DNA from: Diadophis punctatus similis
Taxonomy: Eukaryota > Chordata > Lepidosauria > Squamata > Dipsadidae
Length of the DNA: 64,000 nt
Assembly: GCA_023053685.1 (NCBI GenBank)
Contig: JALIGW010000002.1
Coordinates: 45,133,278 to 45,197,277, forward strand
Direction of reading: 5' to 3'
A model generated the notes under the pieces. The model searched no databases. It saw only the letters and a list, made by a program, of their open reading frames with translations, and was not told where the DNA came from. Below are positions 10,427 to 20,483 of this stretch, in pieces. Position 1 is the first letter of the stretch. Each line of letters opens with the position of its first letter. The position numbers were made by a program, and so were the translations under genes.

Positions 10427-10836
10427 CATCCAAAATCAGAGTCTATAATACCTGTGTTAACATGGGAATATATATTGTCTGCTTCTTAAAACCTTTGAGA
10501 TTTCTCCCTATTACTTGCCATTATACTTATGGAGGAGTGGCCTAACTTAACCTTCCATTTGTATTTTCAATCTCACATTGATCAAAATGCCCACAAAATT
10601 TTAGGTAACATCAAAGCTCTATCTCATTATCCAAACAAAAAATACTGAATTTTTTTTAACTTTACTTGGCAAAAATCTGTCCAGCTGCTGATTTCTGGAG
10701 GGGCATCTTTGGAGAGATCCATGCAATTGAAGATAGAGTTTTTCTGGTTCTTTGGGCTTTTTTTGACTTCTCTTTCCAACTGCAGTCTCTTTTGCTTCCC
10801 CAATATCTCCGTTTACGGGTTAGGGGAAAGTTTGGG
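10427..10836. other. No recognised feature
   Basis: Unique-looking AT-rich DNA between two MITEs. An open frame starting at 10666 runs into the next MITE and is not credible. Confidence 0.4.
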
Positions 10837-10844
10837 GTGGCAAG

Positions 10845-11171
10845 CAGGGGTGGGTTCCTCCCGGTTTGGATCAGATCACCTGAACTGGTAGTGACCCGCT
10901 GGTGACGTCACTGTTGGTGCCGTTCCATGTGCGCCGCCATCTTTTTTTATTTTTTCCCTTCCGCGGCTTGAAAAAGGGCCCTCCTGCCCACCCGTGGGTG
11001 AAATCTGTCCTTTATTTCTTCGCCCAAAGCACAGCTGATGAGTTCCTCAGCTGTGTTTCGGGTTAATTCCTGCTTCTGAGCATGCGCGGAAGGCAAATCG
11101 CACGAGGGGATGAGCTCACGCGAAATGTTACGATGCGAACCGGTGGTGAAGGTAAGTGGAATCCATCCCTG
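10845..11171. mobile_element. hAT-like MITE of the CAGGGGTGGGTTC family, perfect TSD
   Basis: The left end CAGGGGTGGGTTCCT and the right end GGAATCCATCCCTG are inverted repeats flanked by identical gtggcaag (10837-10844, 11172-11179). The interior holds a palindromic TGACGTCA (10903-10910), a GCCGCCATCTT motif and 'gcatgcgc'. Seven other bounded copies plus one partial copy of this family occur in the window. It is non-coding. Confidence 0.88.
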
Positions 11172-11179
11172 GTGGCAAG

Positions 11180-12062
11180 GAGAGAAAGAAGGGAGCTATA
11201 TTTGGGAAAGGGATCAGTAGGAAAGCAGCGTGAGCATACCGTCAAATGGGGCAAATAGCATCCTCTCTTTTCAATTATTCTGAAATTTGTTTTTCTTTAG
11301 CATAACGGCATTTGTTTTTACATATATTTACACGATTTCAAAGTTATTTCTGAAAAAGATCAGAAAGTATGTATATAATAATTGGAGGGGATGGACTGGT
11401 AAGTATTTCTATCACTACAAGGTAGATCAGGTTGATGGATTATTATTCATTTTAAAGATAAACATGCTTACATCACACTTTTGGTTTGTAAGAATTCTTA
11501 AACTTCTCCTTGAATTCATGAGAAGCTACTGTAGGTCTGAGGACATCTCTTTTCAAGACTTCTATTTTTTCCTTAAGAACCAGATAAATACGCACAACCG
11601 GGAGACTAACATGCAGGTAAACCTCAGGCTAGGCAAAAAGGATTAAATTGGCTCCTTTTCCCAATTCAGCATCTTTATTAAGAATTTACAACGAGGGGTC
11701 AGATGCAATTTAAAAAATTTTTAAAATCATGAATTTTCCCAATATATATACCAAACCTTTTTGGAACAGTTTATATTTAGAAGGCACCTTGATCTTTGAT
11801 ATGTGATTAAGGGTGATTAATTTGGATTGCAAAGCTAGGCTTGGCCTTGAGTTTCCATCAACCTATTGAAGAAAAATCTGGGTCATTCAACATGGGTTTC
11901 CAGAAGGAAAAAAATAGCTTCTAAGCAGGGAAGCTCAAGTTGATCAATCTGTTCTATGAACGATTTAGGTATCTTTCAGGTGAGACCTGTGGTTCCTGCT
12001 TATTATAATCCTGGTTCATAGAAAGCAACTTGCGGTGTGGGTTCTATTAAGTTTTGACTATG
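11180..12062. other. No recognised feature
   Basis: AT-rich DNA. The 119-codon plus-strand frame at 11287-11646 is lysine- and phenylalanine-rich, as expected of AT-rich chance ORFs, and shows no domain. Confidence 0.4.
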
Positions 12063-12196
12063 TGGGAGTGTCAAACTGGCGGCCCGTGGGCCGGATGCGT
12101 CACACGCAGGCCACGCCCACCCCAGCTCCGCAAAGGCAAAAACCATCACGATACGTCATGATACGTCACGTGACGTGATAGAGTTTGACACCTGTG
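12063..12196 (+). mobile_element. Short hAT-like MITE carrying a CACGTG palindrome
   Basis: Termini tgggagtgtcaaact and agtttgacacctgtg are decayed versions of CAGGGGTGTCAAACT and its complement. Flanks tgactatg and gactacag are only approximately alike. The interior includes gtgggcc, cacgccca and the palindrome cgtcacgtgacg near 12166. Copies in the opposite orientation are at 31891-32025 and 35905-36024. Confidence 0.75.
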
Positions 12197-12830
12197 GACT
12201 ACAGCATGTCTAACATGTTCATTTCCAGGAATGATTAACACTGACTGGAGGATGCTGGAACTGCCAGACTATTACCAAGTCTTTCTAGTGCATCAATAAT
12301 GATTTCCAAAGTGTCTGAACATTGCTTGATTGCTAGGTTTGCTTAGCAATTTTCTGAATGTATGTAAGAGTGGTGTAATTCTTGATCTTGTATAATAAAA
12401 GGAGCATTCTCAAAGTACACAAACATAATTTTGATTAAATTTTATTTCTTTCGCACAGTGTTACGGTTTGAGTTGTAAAAAAGAAATTACATATAGAAAT
12501 ATTTTATTTATCATCACAAATAGCATTTGTGGGAAATGTATTTTCTGTGTGTTTTGGGGAGGGGGAGTCTGTAATTATATCTTTGGGTGTGCAGTCTGTT
12601 TATTTGTTAACCTCAGATTTAGGCTAGAAATTCTCAGTTGGCTGAGGATGCTTCCTCCTTCTTCCTGCAATTTCTTGCTTGAGTAATAGGAATAAGAATA
12701 ACACTGGAAAGTTGTAGGATCTGGAACCTGAAAAAGCTAGTCTGACTATGAAAGCGTTGCTTCCTGACTTATTTTTGCAGACTCTGACTTGTTGTAGCCT
12801 GAACAGGTAGAACAGTGGCTGTGTAAATAG
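12197..12830. other. No recognised feature
   Basis: AT-rich DNA without identifiable repeat or coding signal. Confidence 0.4.
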
Positions 12831-12838
12831 ATATAACT

Positions 12839-13282
12839 CAGTGATGGCGAACCTATGGCACGCGTGCCACAGGTGGCATGCGGAGCCATATCTGCCGGCA
12901 CGCGAGCTGTTACCCTAGCTCAGCTCCAGCGTGCATGTGTGCGCTGGCCAGCTGATTTTTGGCTCACATGGAGGCTCTGGGATGGCATTTTAGGCTTCCG
13001 GAGGGCCTCCGGAGGGCCTCTGGGGGTCAGGGGGGCATTTTTGCCCTCCCCAGGCTCCAGGGAAGCCTCTGGAGCCTGGGAAGGGCGAAAAACGGCCCTA
13101 CTGGGCCCACCGGAAGTTGGGAAATGGGCCGTTTCCGGCCTCCAGAGGACCTCTGCGGGGGTGGGGGAGGCCATTTTTGGCCTCCCCGAGCATTGAATTA
13201 TGGGTATGGGCACTCGCATGTGCGTGATAGCGCGCGCACACGCGCTTTCGGCACCCGAGGGAAAAAAGGTTCGCCATCACTG
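12839..13282. mobile_element. hAT-like MITE of the CAGTGATGGCGAACC family, perfect TSD
   Basis: Ends cagtgatggcgaacct and aggttcgccatcactg are exact inverted repeats flanked by identical atataact (12831-12838, 13283-13290). Its 444-bp interior is GC-rich with repeated ggcctcc/ggaggcc blocks that pair across the element. ORFs of about 100 codons on both strands are chance products. The fold-back copies at 9904 and 20484 share the termini but not the interior. Confidence 0.9.
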
Positions 13283-13290
13283 ATATAACT

Positions 13291-14589
13291 AGATACTCTG
13301 TATTGGGAATTGGACAGAGAAGGATCAATTTGAATATTAAGTGTCTATTTTCTCACAGCCTGTCATGTTACAGTAAGTGGTAGTCAGGCTTAATGCATAG
13401 CTTTTAAGTTTTCCAAATGATCTGAAGATAAAGCTTTGGAAGCATAATACAGGAAAGAAATTGCATTCAATAAAGCTGCTGAAGCAAACGCCCAGGTATT
13501 ATTCTGTAATATATTGCATTAGGAGCAAGTATACACAGCTGATACCCTATTTGAGGTGCTTGAGTTTTCTGTAAATTGAATGGGATTTTTCCTAAACAAC
13601 ATTGCTAATACCCAGTGCCATCTCACACTTGTAGACAGCAACTTAAATTACGGGTATACTTTTTATAGAGGTTGGTACTGTTATATGAGTGTCCTCCAGT
13701 GTCTCATATATTTCTTGGTGTAACAAGACTTCATCTAAAGTTCACCCCTACAGTCAGAAGATTTTTCAAAGTAAATCCAAAATAGTAATTTCCATGTGAT
13801 AAAAGGTGCAAAATAAAATATTAATAAATATTAATAAATAATATTAATTAATACAATATTAATTAATTAATATTAATATCTGAAGGCTCTATATAAACTC
13901 AGCATTAATACCACTGAACCTGGGAGAGAAAAAAATTAAGTCTGTGTTGAGTTACTAAAAGATCTCTTTCAAATTCTTAACCTTTGTATATGACCTTAGT
14001 AGGTGGTAGTCCCATTTCACTTTGTGTTATAAAGTTATAGTGATAAAGTGCCAAACATCCTTCAGCCAAGTTTATTAACCGGATTTTGAACATTGAGATT
14101 TTTGCATAGTTTCCATATTTCACTCTGCCAGTCCAATCCTTTCCAAACACCATTCTTATTTAGTTAAATCTTGGATCAGGCAAATATTTGTGATATCACA
14201 CTGTGTGGAATTAGTCCTAAACATTGGATCTAGAAAGTTTTGATTTGTAAGATCATATAAGAGATGCAGGAATTTAAGGAGAAATAATTCCATGATATGG
14301 CTAATATTTCTATATTCAATGACCATTGGCTAGAAACAATTGCTAGAAAATAAGTCCCAAATGAACTCAACAAACATTGTGAAAGTGTTTCCTTTCCCAT
14401 CTTTCTCCTGAACAAATAACATTTTGTCTATGAGAATTCATGTTCAAACTGGCATGGGACAAAAGTAGCAAGCGGTGAAGCAAACTTGGGCAAAGCAAGC
14501 TCTTTTTCTGCTAAGGGATGAAACCATCTTAATTTTACCAGCATCCTGAAGTTCTTTTTTTAAAAAAATGGGGACCCAAAGTTGATGTA
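13291..14589. other. No recognised gene; AT-rich segment
   Basis: Contains a very AT-rich stretch of aatattaataaat-type repeats at about 13810-13880. The remainder shows no family or exon I can name. Confidence 0.4.
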
Positions 14590-14966
14590 GAATGGAATGG
14601 AATGGAATGGAATGGAATGGAATGGAATGGAATAGAATAGAACAGAACAGAATAAAATAGAATAGAATTCTTTATTGGCCAAGTGTGATTGGACACACAA
14701 GGAATTTGTCTTTGGTGCATATGCTCTCAGTGTATATAAAAGAAAAGATACATTTGTCAAGAATCATGAGGTACAACACTTAATGATTGTCATAGGGTAC
14801 AAATAAGCAATCAGGAAACAATCAATATTAATATAAATTGTAAGGATACAAGCAACAAGTTACAGTCATACAGTCATAAGTGAGAGGAGATGGGTGATAG
14901 GAATGATGAGAAGACTAATAGTAATAGTAATGCAGCCTTGGTGAATACTTTGAAAGTGGTGAGGAG
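14590..14966 (-). mobile_element. L3-like (Snake1-type CR1) LINE 3' UTR with seeded microsatellite
   Basis: On the minus strand the LINE 3' UTR (plus: ttattggccaagtgtgattg and following) ends in a microsatellite at 14591-14665 made of AATGG units grading into AATAG and AACAG units. The UTR aligns by eye with the copy at 59386-59700. The copy is 5'-truncated near 14966, so only untranslated sequence is present. Snake LINEs of this type are known to carry AATAG-like repeats at their 3' ends, so the microsatellite probably arose with the insertion. Confidence 0.75.
14591..14665. repeat. (AATGG)n to (AATAG)n microsatellite
   Basis: About nine AATGG pentamers are followed by variable AATAG, AACAG and AATAAA-like units directly abutting the LINE 3' end. 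The phase is preserved across the change of unit, suggesting spread of point variants by slippage. Confidence 0.9.
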
Positions 14967-15581
14967 ATCTCATGAGGAGTATGTAGAGCCACCCTTACCT
15001 TTTCTTACAACATAGCTGCTTCAATCCAAGGATGAAGTGAAAGAGATATTCTAACAGGTGATTCAGGTAACCCTATCCCCCTCCCTTTCTCCTCTAAATA
15101 TGGAGATCGTTTAGCACTTTGTAACTTTGTTTATACAAATACATTTTTCATGATATGGCCAACAATAGCAGTAATTCTCAACTCTGAGAGCTTTGATTAC
15201 AAGAATATATTTAATGCAATTTGAGGATACATTTTATCTCTCTACTATATTAAACAATTCTTTTCCTCTTGAGGCCTTGTAAAAGATGCTGTCGTTTTTA
15301 TTTCAAGTTGGTTAATGCTTCTTTGATGTTATAGTGTGTCTTAAAAATAATAATAAACAGTCCCTTGCCAAATTCAGCCTGCTGATTGTGAAATGTGATG
15401 ATGGCTACCCTTTCAAGGACATACACAGGATTCTGCTCAAGCAGCTGCATGGAAAATTTGGTATTCAGACTATGAAATATTTTTCTTCTTCACTGTAATG
15501 GCAAGCCCCATTCTACCAGGTATAAAGAAAAATACTTTGGTTTATTAAATTCTATCAATGTTAAAAACACTTTCTCTAGCT
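14967..15581. other. No recognised feature
   Basis: AT-rich spacer with no supported element. Confidence 0.4.
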
Positions 15582-15715
15582 CAGGGCTGTCAAACTCACG
15601 GCCTGCGGGGTGGATGCATCATGCGCTGGCCCTGCCCATGCCCATTTAGTGAAGAGGGAAAAAGTCCCGATATGTCACGTGACAATGCCGTGATGACACG
15701 AGTTTCACACCCCTG
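15582..15715 (+). mobile_element. Short hAT-like MITE, CAGGGGTGTCAAACT family
   Basis: Ends cagggctgtcaaact and agtttcacacccctg bound a 134-bp copy with gtcacgtgac near 15675. Flanks ctctagct and cttatgga do not form a clear TSD. Orientation and interior agree with the copy at 12063. Confidence 0.75.
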
Positions 15716-15922
15716 CTTATGGAAACCTTTGCTTTAAACAAGATTTAATTTGGCCAGGGTTTACAAAAAGGTGCAGAAATTACTCCCTGTCCCCACAGTT
15801 GTTCCGATTTTGAGAAAAAACGTGGCACTTAAGACCTTAATAAACATTAAGGATTTAAATGAAAAGAACCAAAATACTTGTTTGACATTGGTGGAAGCAA
15901 AATGGTACCACTATCAGGTCTA

Positions 15923-16218
15923 GGACAACTCGCTGCGGCCAACTCGCTGCGGCCAACTTGCCATGGCCAACTTGCCATGGCCAACTTGCCATGGGACAAG
16001 TGTTACACTAATATCAACAAAATGGTGGAATAGAATCATTAAAGAAAGAATGCAAAAGGTATATAAAATAAAATGTAAACGAAAAAAAATAAAATATTTT
16101 TAAAAATTATTTTAAATAATGAAATTGAACTGTTGAATTTCCCCATGGCGAGTGGGCCGTGATGAGTTGACAGCAGTGAGTTGGCCACAGCAGTGAGTTG
16201 GCTGTAGCCGGTTGTCCC
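15923..16218. mobile_element. TIR element built from short tandem units (gccaacttgccatg), copy 1
   Basis: Both ends consist of short tandem units: the left of ggacaactcgctgcgg followed by repeats of gccaacttgccatg, and the right of inverted counterparts such as gtgagttggccacagca, ending gttgtcc. The middle is AT-rich and non-coding. The left end is preceded by TA and the right followed by CA, consistent with a decayed TA TSD. The second copy at 50306-51604 has intact TA on both sides. I do not recognise the family by name. Confidence 0.65.
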
Positions 16219-16256
16219 ATTCTGATCTCTATCTCCCTCCTTTGTTTCCTCCTTCC

Positions 16257-16300
16257 TCTCCCTCCCTCCCTCCCTCCCTCCCTCCCTCCCTCCCTCCCTC
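16257..16300. repeat. (TCCC)n microsatellite
   Basis: About eleven tandem TCCC units following a T/C-rich lead-in. Confidence 0.92.
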
Positions 16301-16377
16301 GTGAGACAGATAAAGGTAATCCTCACTGGAAATAGTACAGTGGGTAATTAGAATGGATACTCCTAAAAGGAGTGGCC

Positions 16378-16648
16378 CAGGGGCGGGTTCCTCTGCTTAC
16401 CAGTGTGCTGCGCATGCATCATCTCATTTCACGCATGCGCACACTCGCTACGCACGTGTGTCCCCTCATGCAATTTTGCTTCCTGAGTATGCGTAGGAAG
16501 CAAAAAAAGCCCAAAAATTCCAGAAAAAAGATGGCGCCGTGCAACGGACCGGAGAAGACGGCACCGGAGCCGTCATGCGTAAATTGCGCAATCGGCAGCT
16601 CCCTACCGGAACGGCGCACTGGACCGCACCAGTAGGAACCCACCCCTG
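16378..16648. mobile_element. hAT-like MITE, CAGGGGTGGGTTC family, perfect TSD
   Basis: The left end caggggcgggttcct and the right end aggaacccacccctg are flanked by identical gagtggcc (16370-16377, 16649-16656). The interior has 'gcgcatgcatc', 'cacgcatgcgcac' and AAGATGGCGCC (16528-16538). It is non-coding; open frames on both strands are artefacts of GC content. Confidence 0.9.
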
Positions 16649-16656
16649 GAGTGGCC

Positions 16657-17090
16657 TTTGATTATTCCAGTTTTAAATTTTATGTGCACAGCAGCAGAAT
16701 AGAGATGGAAGGTAGAATTCAAACGATTCTACCTCAGTTCTGCTTCATTAAAGAAACAATTTGATGACTGGGTGTCCAACACATATAGCATTTCACCAGC
16801 ATTACCTGATGCATTCGCCTCATTTCTGATTTCTAGTTTTAAAAAATTCTTACTCAACCTCTTTAAAATTATTGTTGCCTAAATATTACAGGAAATGAGT
16901 CACTGAAATTATAAATCAATTTATAATTACAAATGACTTTTCTTTTGCATATACAATTTGTGCCTGGTCATGGAAAGTCGCATGTGTTCTCCGTTGCTTT
17001 ATTTCTTCCTCATTGTCTTCTCTCGCTCCCTCATTGCTTCCTCAATATTATTTTCAAGCCTATTTTTTTATAAGCCAGATGGTTTGGTAA
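16657..17090. other. No recognised feature
   Basis: AT-rich DNA, no supported element. Confidence 0.4.
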
Positions 17091-17099
17091 AAGGATATA

Positions 17100-17270
17100 A
17101 GATTTATTTTATTATTTATTGCTTTGAATGTAATCCTCTGCGTGGCATACAATAACAATCACAACCAAAAAAACAAATGGCAATATAAAAACATGTAAAA
17201 CACTTATAAAAAAATCAAACAGTATAATAAGCAACCAAGATAAAAACAAAACAATTAGCAGCACTCAAAC
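17100..17270 (-). mobile_element. Possible L2-like LINE 3' end, minus strand
   Basis: The segment around 'tttattgctttgaatgtaat' and 'ggcatacaataacaatcac' resembles the antisense 3' end of the L2-like LINE also seen near 5620. It is heavily diverged and identification is tentative. Confidence 0.35.
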
Positions 17271-17279
17271 AGCTGTCAG

Positions 17280-17623
17280 CCTTCCTAGATATTCAAGATA
17301 AAAAAACAGACCAAATGAGCTACTTCTAGTTTTATTGTACAGCTACATTAACAGAATCTTGGAAGTCTGAAAATACAATCTCCTGCTGTTTCCTTTACAG
17401 ACTGAGAAATTAGGGAGGGTCCTTCTGAGACTCTTTCTCTGTCTCTTATATAGCTTGGGCTTATCTGATAATTCCCTAGGCAGCACCTCTTTGCCTGTAT
17501 CTCAAGGTTTTTCTCACATACCATTAGACCTCCAAACACTGAGACAGGACTTCTACAGCATCACTTTATTAGCCGGGGCAGAAATGTAAACCGTCTCATG
17601 CTGCTAGATGACCTTTCCCAAGG
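17280..17623. other. No recognised feature
   Basis: No element or exon recognised. A minus-strand frame at 17348-17539 has no domain. Confidence 0.35.
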
Positions 17624-17626
17624 TCC

Positions 17627-17775
17627 CTTGCGGTGGCCTAGAGGTGGAGCTCTTGCCTCACAATCAGGAGGCTGTGAGTTAGATCCTAGGTAGAGGCAGA
17701 TGTAGGGTCTCCTGCTTGGGCAGGGGGTTGGACTAGATGACCTGCAAGGTCCCTTCCAACTCTGTTAATCTGTTA
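17627..17775 (+). repeat. tRNA-derived SINE with CR1-like 3' tail
   Basis: The head contains box A-like tggcctagaggtgg and box B-like agttagatcct. The 3' half has 'ctcctgcttgggcaggggg' and 'ttggactagatgacctg' and ends ccaactctgttaatctgtt, the CR1 3' end. This arrangement matches reptilian SINEs that borrow CR1 machinery for transposition. It is about 150 bp long. Confidence 0.75.
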
Positions 17776-17885
17776 AATGTACCAAACTCTATGGAACCCT
17801 GCAAACCAAGGGCAGGATCTTTTGTGCCTGATCAACACTAACTGGAGCCAGCCCCAGAGGAAGGAGGAGACCCAGCATAATACAG

Positions 17886-18077
17886 CAGTGGTTCTCAACC
17901 TTTTCTTCACCATGAACCCTCTTCAAATACCTTTTGTGGCTACGGGCCATGGCCACGGACTCCCAAGACTTAACTCAAGGTTTAAATCATAACATTTCTT
18001 CAAGCCTTTGCGGACTTCCTGTGATGACATCATGCCCCCCCCCCCAGTGTCCACGGACCACAGATTGAGAGCCACTG
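17886..18077. mobile_element. hAT (Charlie-like) MITE, 192 bp
   Basis: Ends cagtggttctcaacc and ggttgagagccactg (here gattgagagccactg) are inverted repeats. Flanks taatacag and caatagag match at six of eight bases, a decayed 8-bp TSD. The interior has a C-run near 18037. No coding capacity. Confidence 0.8.
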
Positions 18078-18084
18078 CAATAGA

Positions 18085-18888
18085 GCACCAATCACTCCCA
18101 ACCCCTGGAATCGATTCAGAAGGATACAATGGTTGGTGGTATTGATAGCCTTAAAGAGAATGGATCTGTTACTCCATCCCATTCATGCCAGAGGTAATCC
18201 AGAAGTGTGACCAATGTCATTTCAATTCCAGACCCAGGTCTAAAATCAGAATGAAAGGGATCCAAATAAGATGTGGAGACTCTAGAAAGAGTGCAGAGAA
18301 GAGTAACAAAGATGATTAGGGGACTGGAGGCTAAAACATATGAAGAACTGTTGTAGGAACTGGATATGTCTAGTTTAATGAAAAGAAGGACCAGGGGTGA
18401 CATGATAGCAGTGTTCCAATATCTCAGGGGTTGCCACAAAGAAGAGTGAGTCAAGCTATTCTCCAAAGCACCTGAGGGCAGGACAACAAGCAATGGGTGG
18501 AAACCAATCAAGGAGAGAAGCAACCTAGAACTAAGGAGAAATTTCCTGACAGTTAGAACAATTAATCAGTGGAACAACTTGCCTCCAGAAGTTGTGAATG
18601 CTCCAACACTGGAAGTTCTAAAGAAGATATTGGATAACATTTGTCTGAAGTGGTGTAGGGTTTCTCCTGCCTAAGCAGGAGATTGGACTAGAAGACCTCC
18701 AAGATCACTTCCCACTCTGTTATTCTGTTCTGTTAACCCATTTCTTCTGAATCTGTTTTTTGACCATTTTCTCAACAACCTTCTCTAAAACGGAAAGGTG
18801 GGAGACTGAATGAAAATTAACCATTTAGTTTTAGCTGAGTCTAGTGATGGTTTCTTGAGGAGGGGCATCACCTCTTTGGGGACAGGGG
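18085..18888 (-). mobile_element. L2-like LINE remnant, minus strand, split by a CR1 insertion
   Basis: Minus-strand translation of 18737-18888 gives a decayed PLLKKPSLD block, and 18085-18268 gives HSDFRPGSGIEMTLVTLL, which corresponds to the QSGFRPGHSTETAL region of L2-like reverse transcriptases. Between them lies an unrelated plus-strand CR1 tail (18270-18733), so the L2-like copy is older. Frame disruptions make it a pseudogene. Confidence 0.65.
18270..18733 (+). mobile_element. CR1 LINE 3' end, plus strand
   Basis: The translation is a recognisable CR1 ORF2 C-terminus: LERVQRRVTKMIRGLEAKTYEELL, a stop, ELDMSSLMKRRTRGDMIAVF, then LRRNFLTVRTINQWNNLP. The 3' UTR has 'ctcctgcctaagcaggag' and 'attggactagaagacctcc', ending in ttattctgttctgtt. 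It is inserted in opposite orientation within an L2-like LINE. Endonuclease and the catalytic part of the reverse transcriptase are absent through 5' truncation. Confidence 0.82.
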
Positions 18889-19167
18889 GTTAATCTAATC
18901 TTGCGTAGCTTCTTCTCTGGTAACATTACATTGCTAACCAGAGCATACAAAACATTTGTTAGACCAATTCTGGAATACAGCTCACCTGTCTGGAACCTGC
19001 ACTGCATATCAGACATAAATACAATCGAGAGAGTCCAGAAATATTTCACAAGAAGAGTCCTTCACTCCTCCGCTCACAACAAAATACCTTATTCCACCAG
19101 ACTTGAAATACTGGGATTAGACAATTTACAACTATGTCGCCTCCTATCTGATCTAAATGTAGTTCAT
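18889..19167 (+). pseudogene. Rex/CR1-like LINE ORF2 fragment (C-terminal region)
   Basis: It translates to NLILRSFFSGNITLLTRAYKTF, RPILEYSSPVW, DINTIERVQKYFTRRVLHSS, closely matching the ORF2 at 6068-7726 (its residues about 377-475). Both ends are cut: the left abuts an L2-like remnant at ggttaatc and the right abuts an L3-like LINE on the opposite strand. It lacks catalytic motifs, a 3' UTR and tail, so it is a rearranged piece rather than a simple insertion. Confidence 0.75.
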
Positions 19168-19885
19168 GCAGCGCTCTATAGCGTCGTTTTGAGGGTAGAA
19201 GTTGAAACAGTTTATGTCCAGGATGTGAGGGGTCTGTAAATATTTTCACAGCCCTCTTTTTGACTTGTACAGTATACAGGTCCTCAATGGAAGGCAGGTT
19301 GGTAGCAATTGTTTTTTCTGCAGTTCTAATTATTCTCTGAAGTCTGTGTCTGTCTTGTTGGGCTGCAGAACCAAACCAGACAGTTATAGAGGTGCAGATG
19401 ACATGACAGATACAATAATTCCTCTGTAGAACTGTATCAGCAGCTCCTTGGGCAGTTTGAGCTTTCTGAGTTGGCGCAGAAAGAACATTCTTTGTTGTGC
19501 TTTTTTGATGACGTTTTTGATGTTAGGTGTCCATTTTAGATCTTGCAATATGATAGAACCTAGAAATTTGAAGATCTCTATTGTTGATACTGTGTTATCT
19601 AGTATTGTAAGAGGTGGGAGTATGGGAGGCTTTCTCCTAAAGTCTACCACCATTTCTACGGTTTTGAGTGTGTTCAGTTCCAAATTGTTCCGGTCGCACC
19701 ACAAGGTTAGTTGTTCAACCTCCCGTTTGTATGCAGATTCATCATTATCTCGAATGAGACCAATCACTGTTGTGTCATCTGCGAACTTCAGTAGTTTAAC
19801 AGATGGATCGTTAGAGATGCAGTCATTGGTATATATAGAGAAAAGAAGTGGACAGAGCACACAGCCTTGGGGGGTGTATTGTATT
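19168..19885 (-). mobile_element. L3-like (Snake1-type) LINE fragment, minus strand
   Basis: The copy matches the antisense landmarks of the longer copy at 59386-61405, including 'gaggtgcagatgacatgaca' and 'ctgtagaactgtatcagcag'. It lacks the 3' UTR with microsatellite and is also 5'-truncated just after the PQG motif of the reverse transcriptase. Its 3' boundary lies directly on a Rex-like LINE fragment, sharing a few bases (tgca) at the junction. Confidence 0.75.
19384..19880 (-). pseudogene. L3-like LINE reverse transcriptase fragment
   Basis: An open minus-strand frame contains PQGCVLCPLLFSIYTNDC, KFADDTTVIG with the catalytic FADD, WCDRNNLELNTLKT, VDFRRKPP and FKFLGSI, then AQQRMFFLRQLRKLKLPKEL. 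These are palm and thumb elements of a LINE reverse transcriptase. The N-terminal half, motif A and the endonuclease are missing. The first ten or so residues of the frame come from flanking DNA. Confidence 0.75.
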
Positions 19886-20475
19886 AGGAAATAGCAAATG
19901 AACATCTAATTCTCTGAATTCTGATTCTTCTGCTGGGGAAAAAGTAATCATTTATAAACATTTTACATTTACAAGCATGGCCAACATTTCACTCACATTC
20001 CTGAACCTCCATTTAGTGGCGACTTTCCATTGCTGCCTCAAGAGGTGTCTGTTTGCAACCTGGATTTTAAAAATCAATGTTGTCCTTTTCCTAGCCATGA
20101 GGTTATATCTGCAAATCCAACACAAGTATGCTTGCTTTGGACGTGTGCTTTGCAAGCTTTGTTCAATCAAATTATTCCAGTTTATTTGTTTCTTATCTTC
20201 GCTCCCTCAGCCAATTTGCTGTCTCATCCCTATTAAATTTGCCTGCCAATGCTGAGGTCAGCCTTTGTGAGAGCAAACTCTTTAATATTCTTGTAATAAG
20301 AACTATAATCTCCAGATAGGGCAACATCTGACATCAATTTTCTTGTTACATTCTCCAGTGTCTAATTATAGTACTAATCAAATCCCTTGAAAAAGTGTAA
20401 CATTTAGAACGGTCTGCTTATGTTAACAAGCAGCATTCTTAGGCAGCTGGGAAAGAAACAGATCTAGTAGTTATA
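19886..20475. other. No recognised feature
   Basis: Unique-looking DNA between an L3-like fragment and a fold-back MITE. Overlapping short frames have no domains. Confidence 0.4.
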
Positions 20476-20483
20476 GTCTAGCC

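Noticed and set aside
9884..10489. Open frames of up to 201 codons on both strands around 9.9-10.5 kb
   Set aside because: They lie inside the palindromic MITE, read the same repeated blocks in several frames, and show no domain. The element's ends and TSD fully explain the sequence.
12855..13288. Several overlapping frames of about 100 codons
   Set aside because: GC-rich interior of a TSD-bounded MITE; codons are simple repeats of proline, glycine and arginine without motifs.
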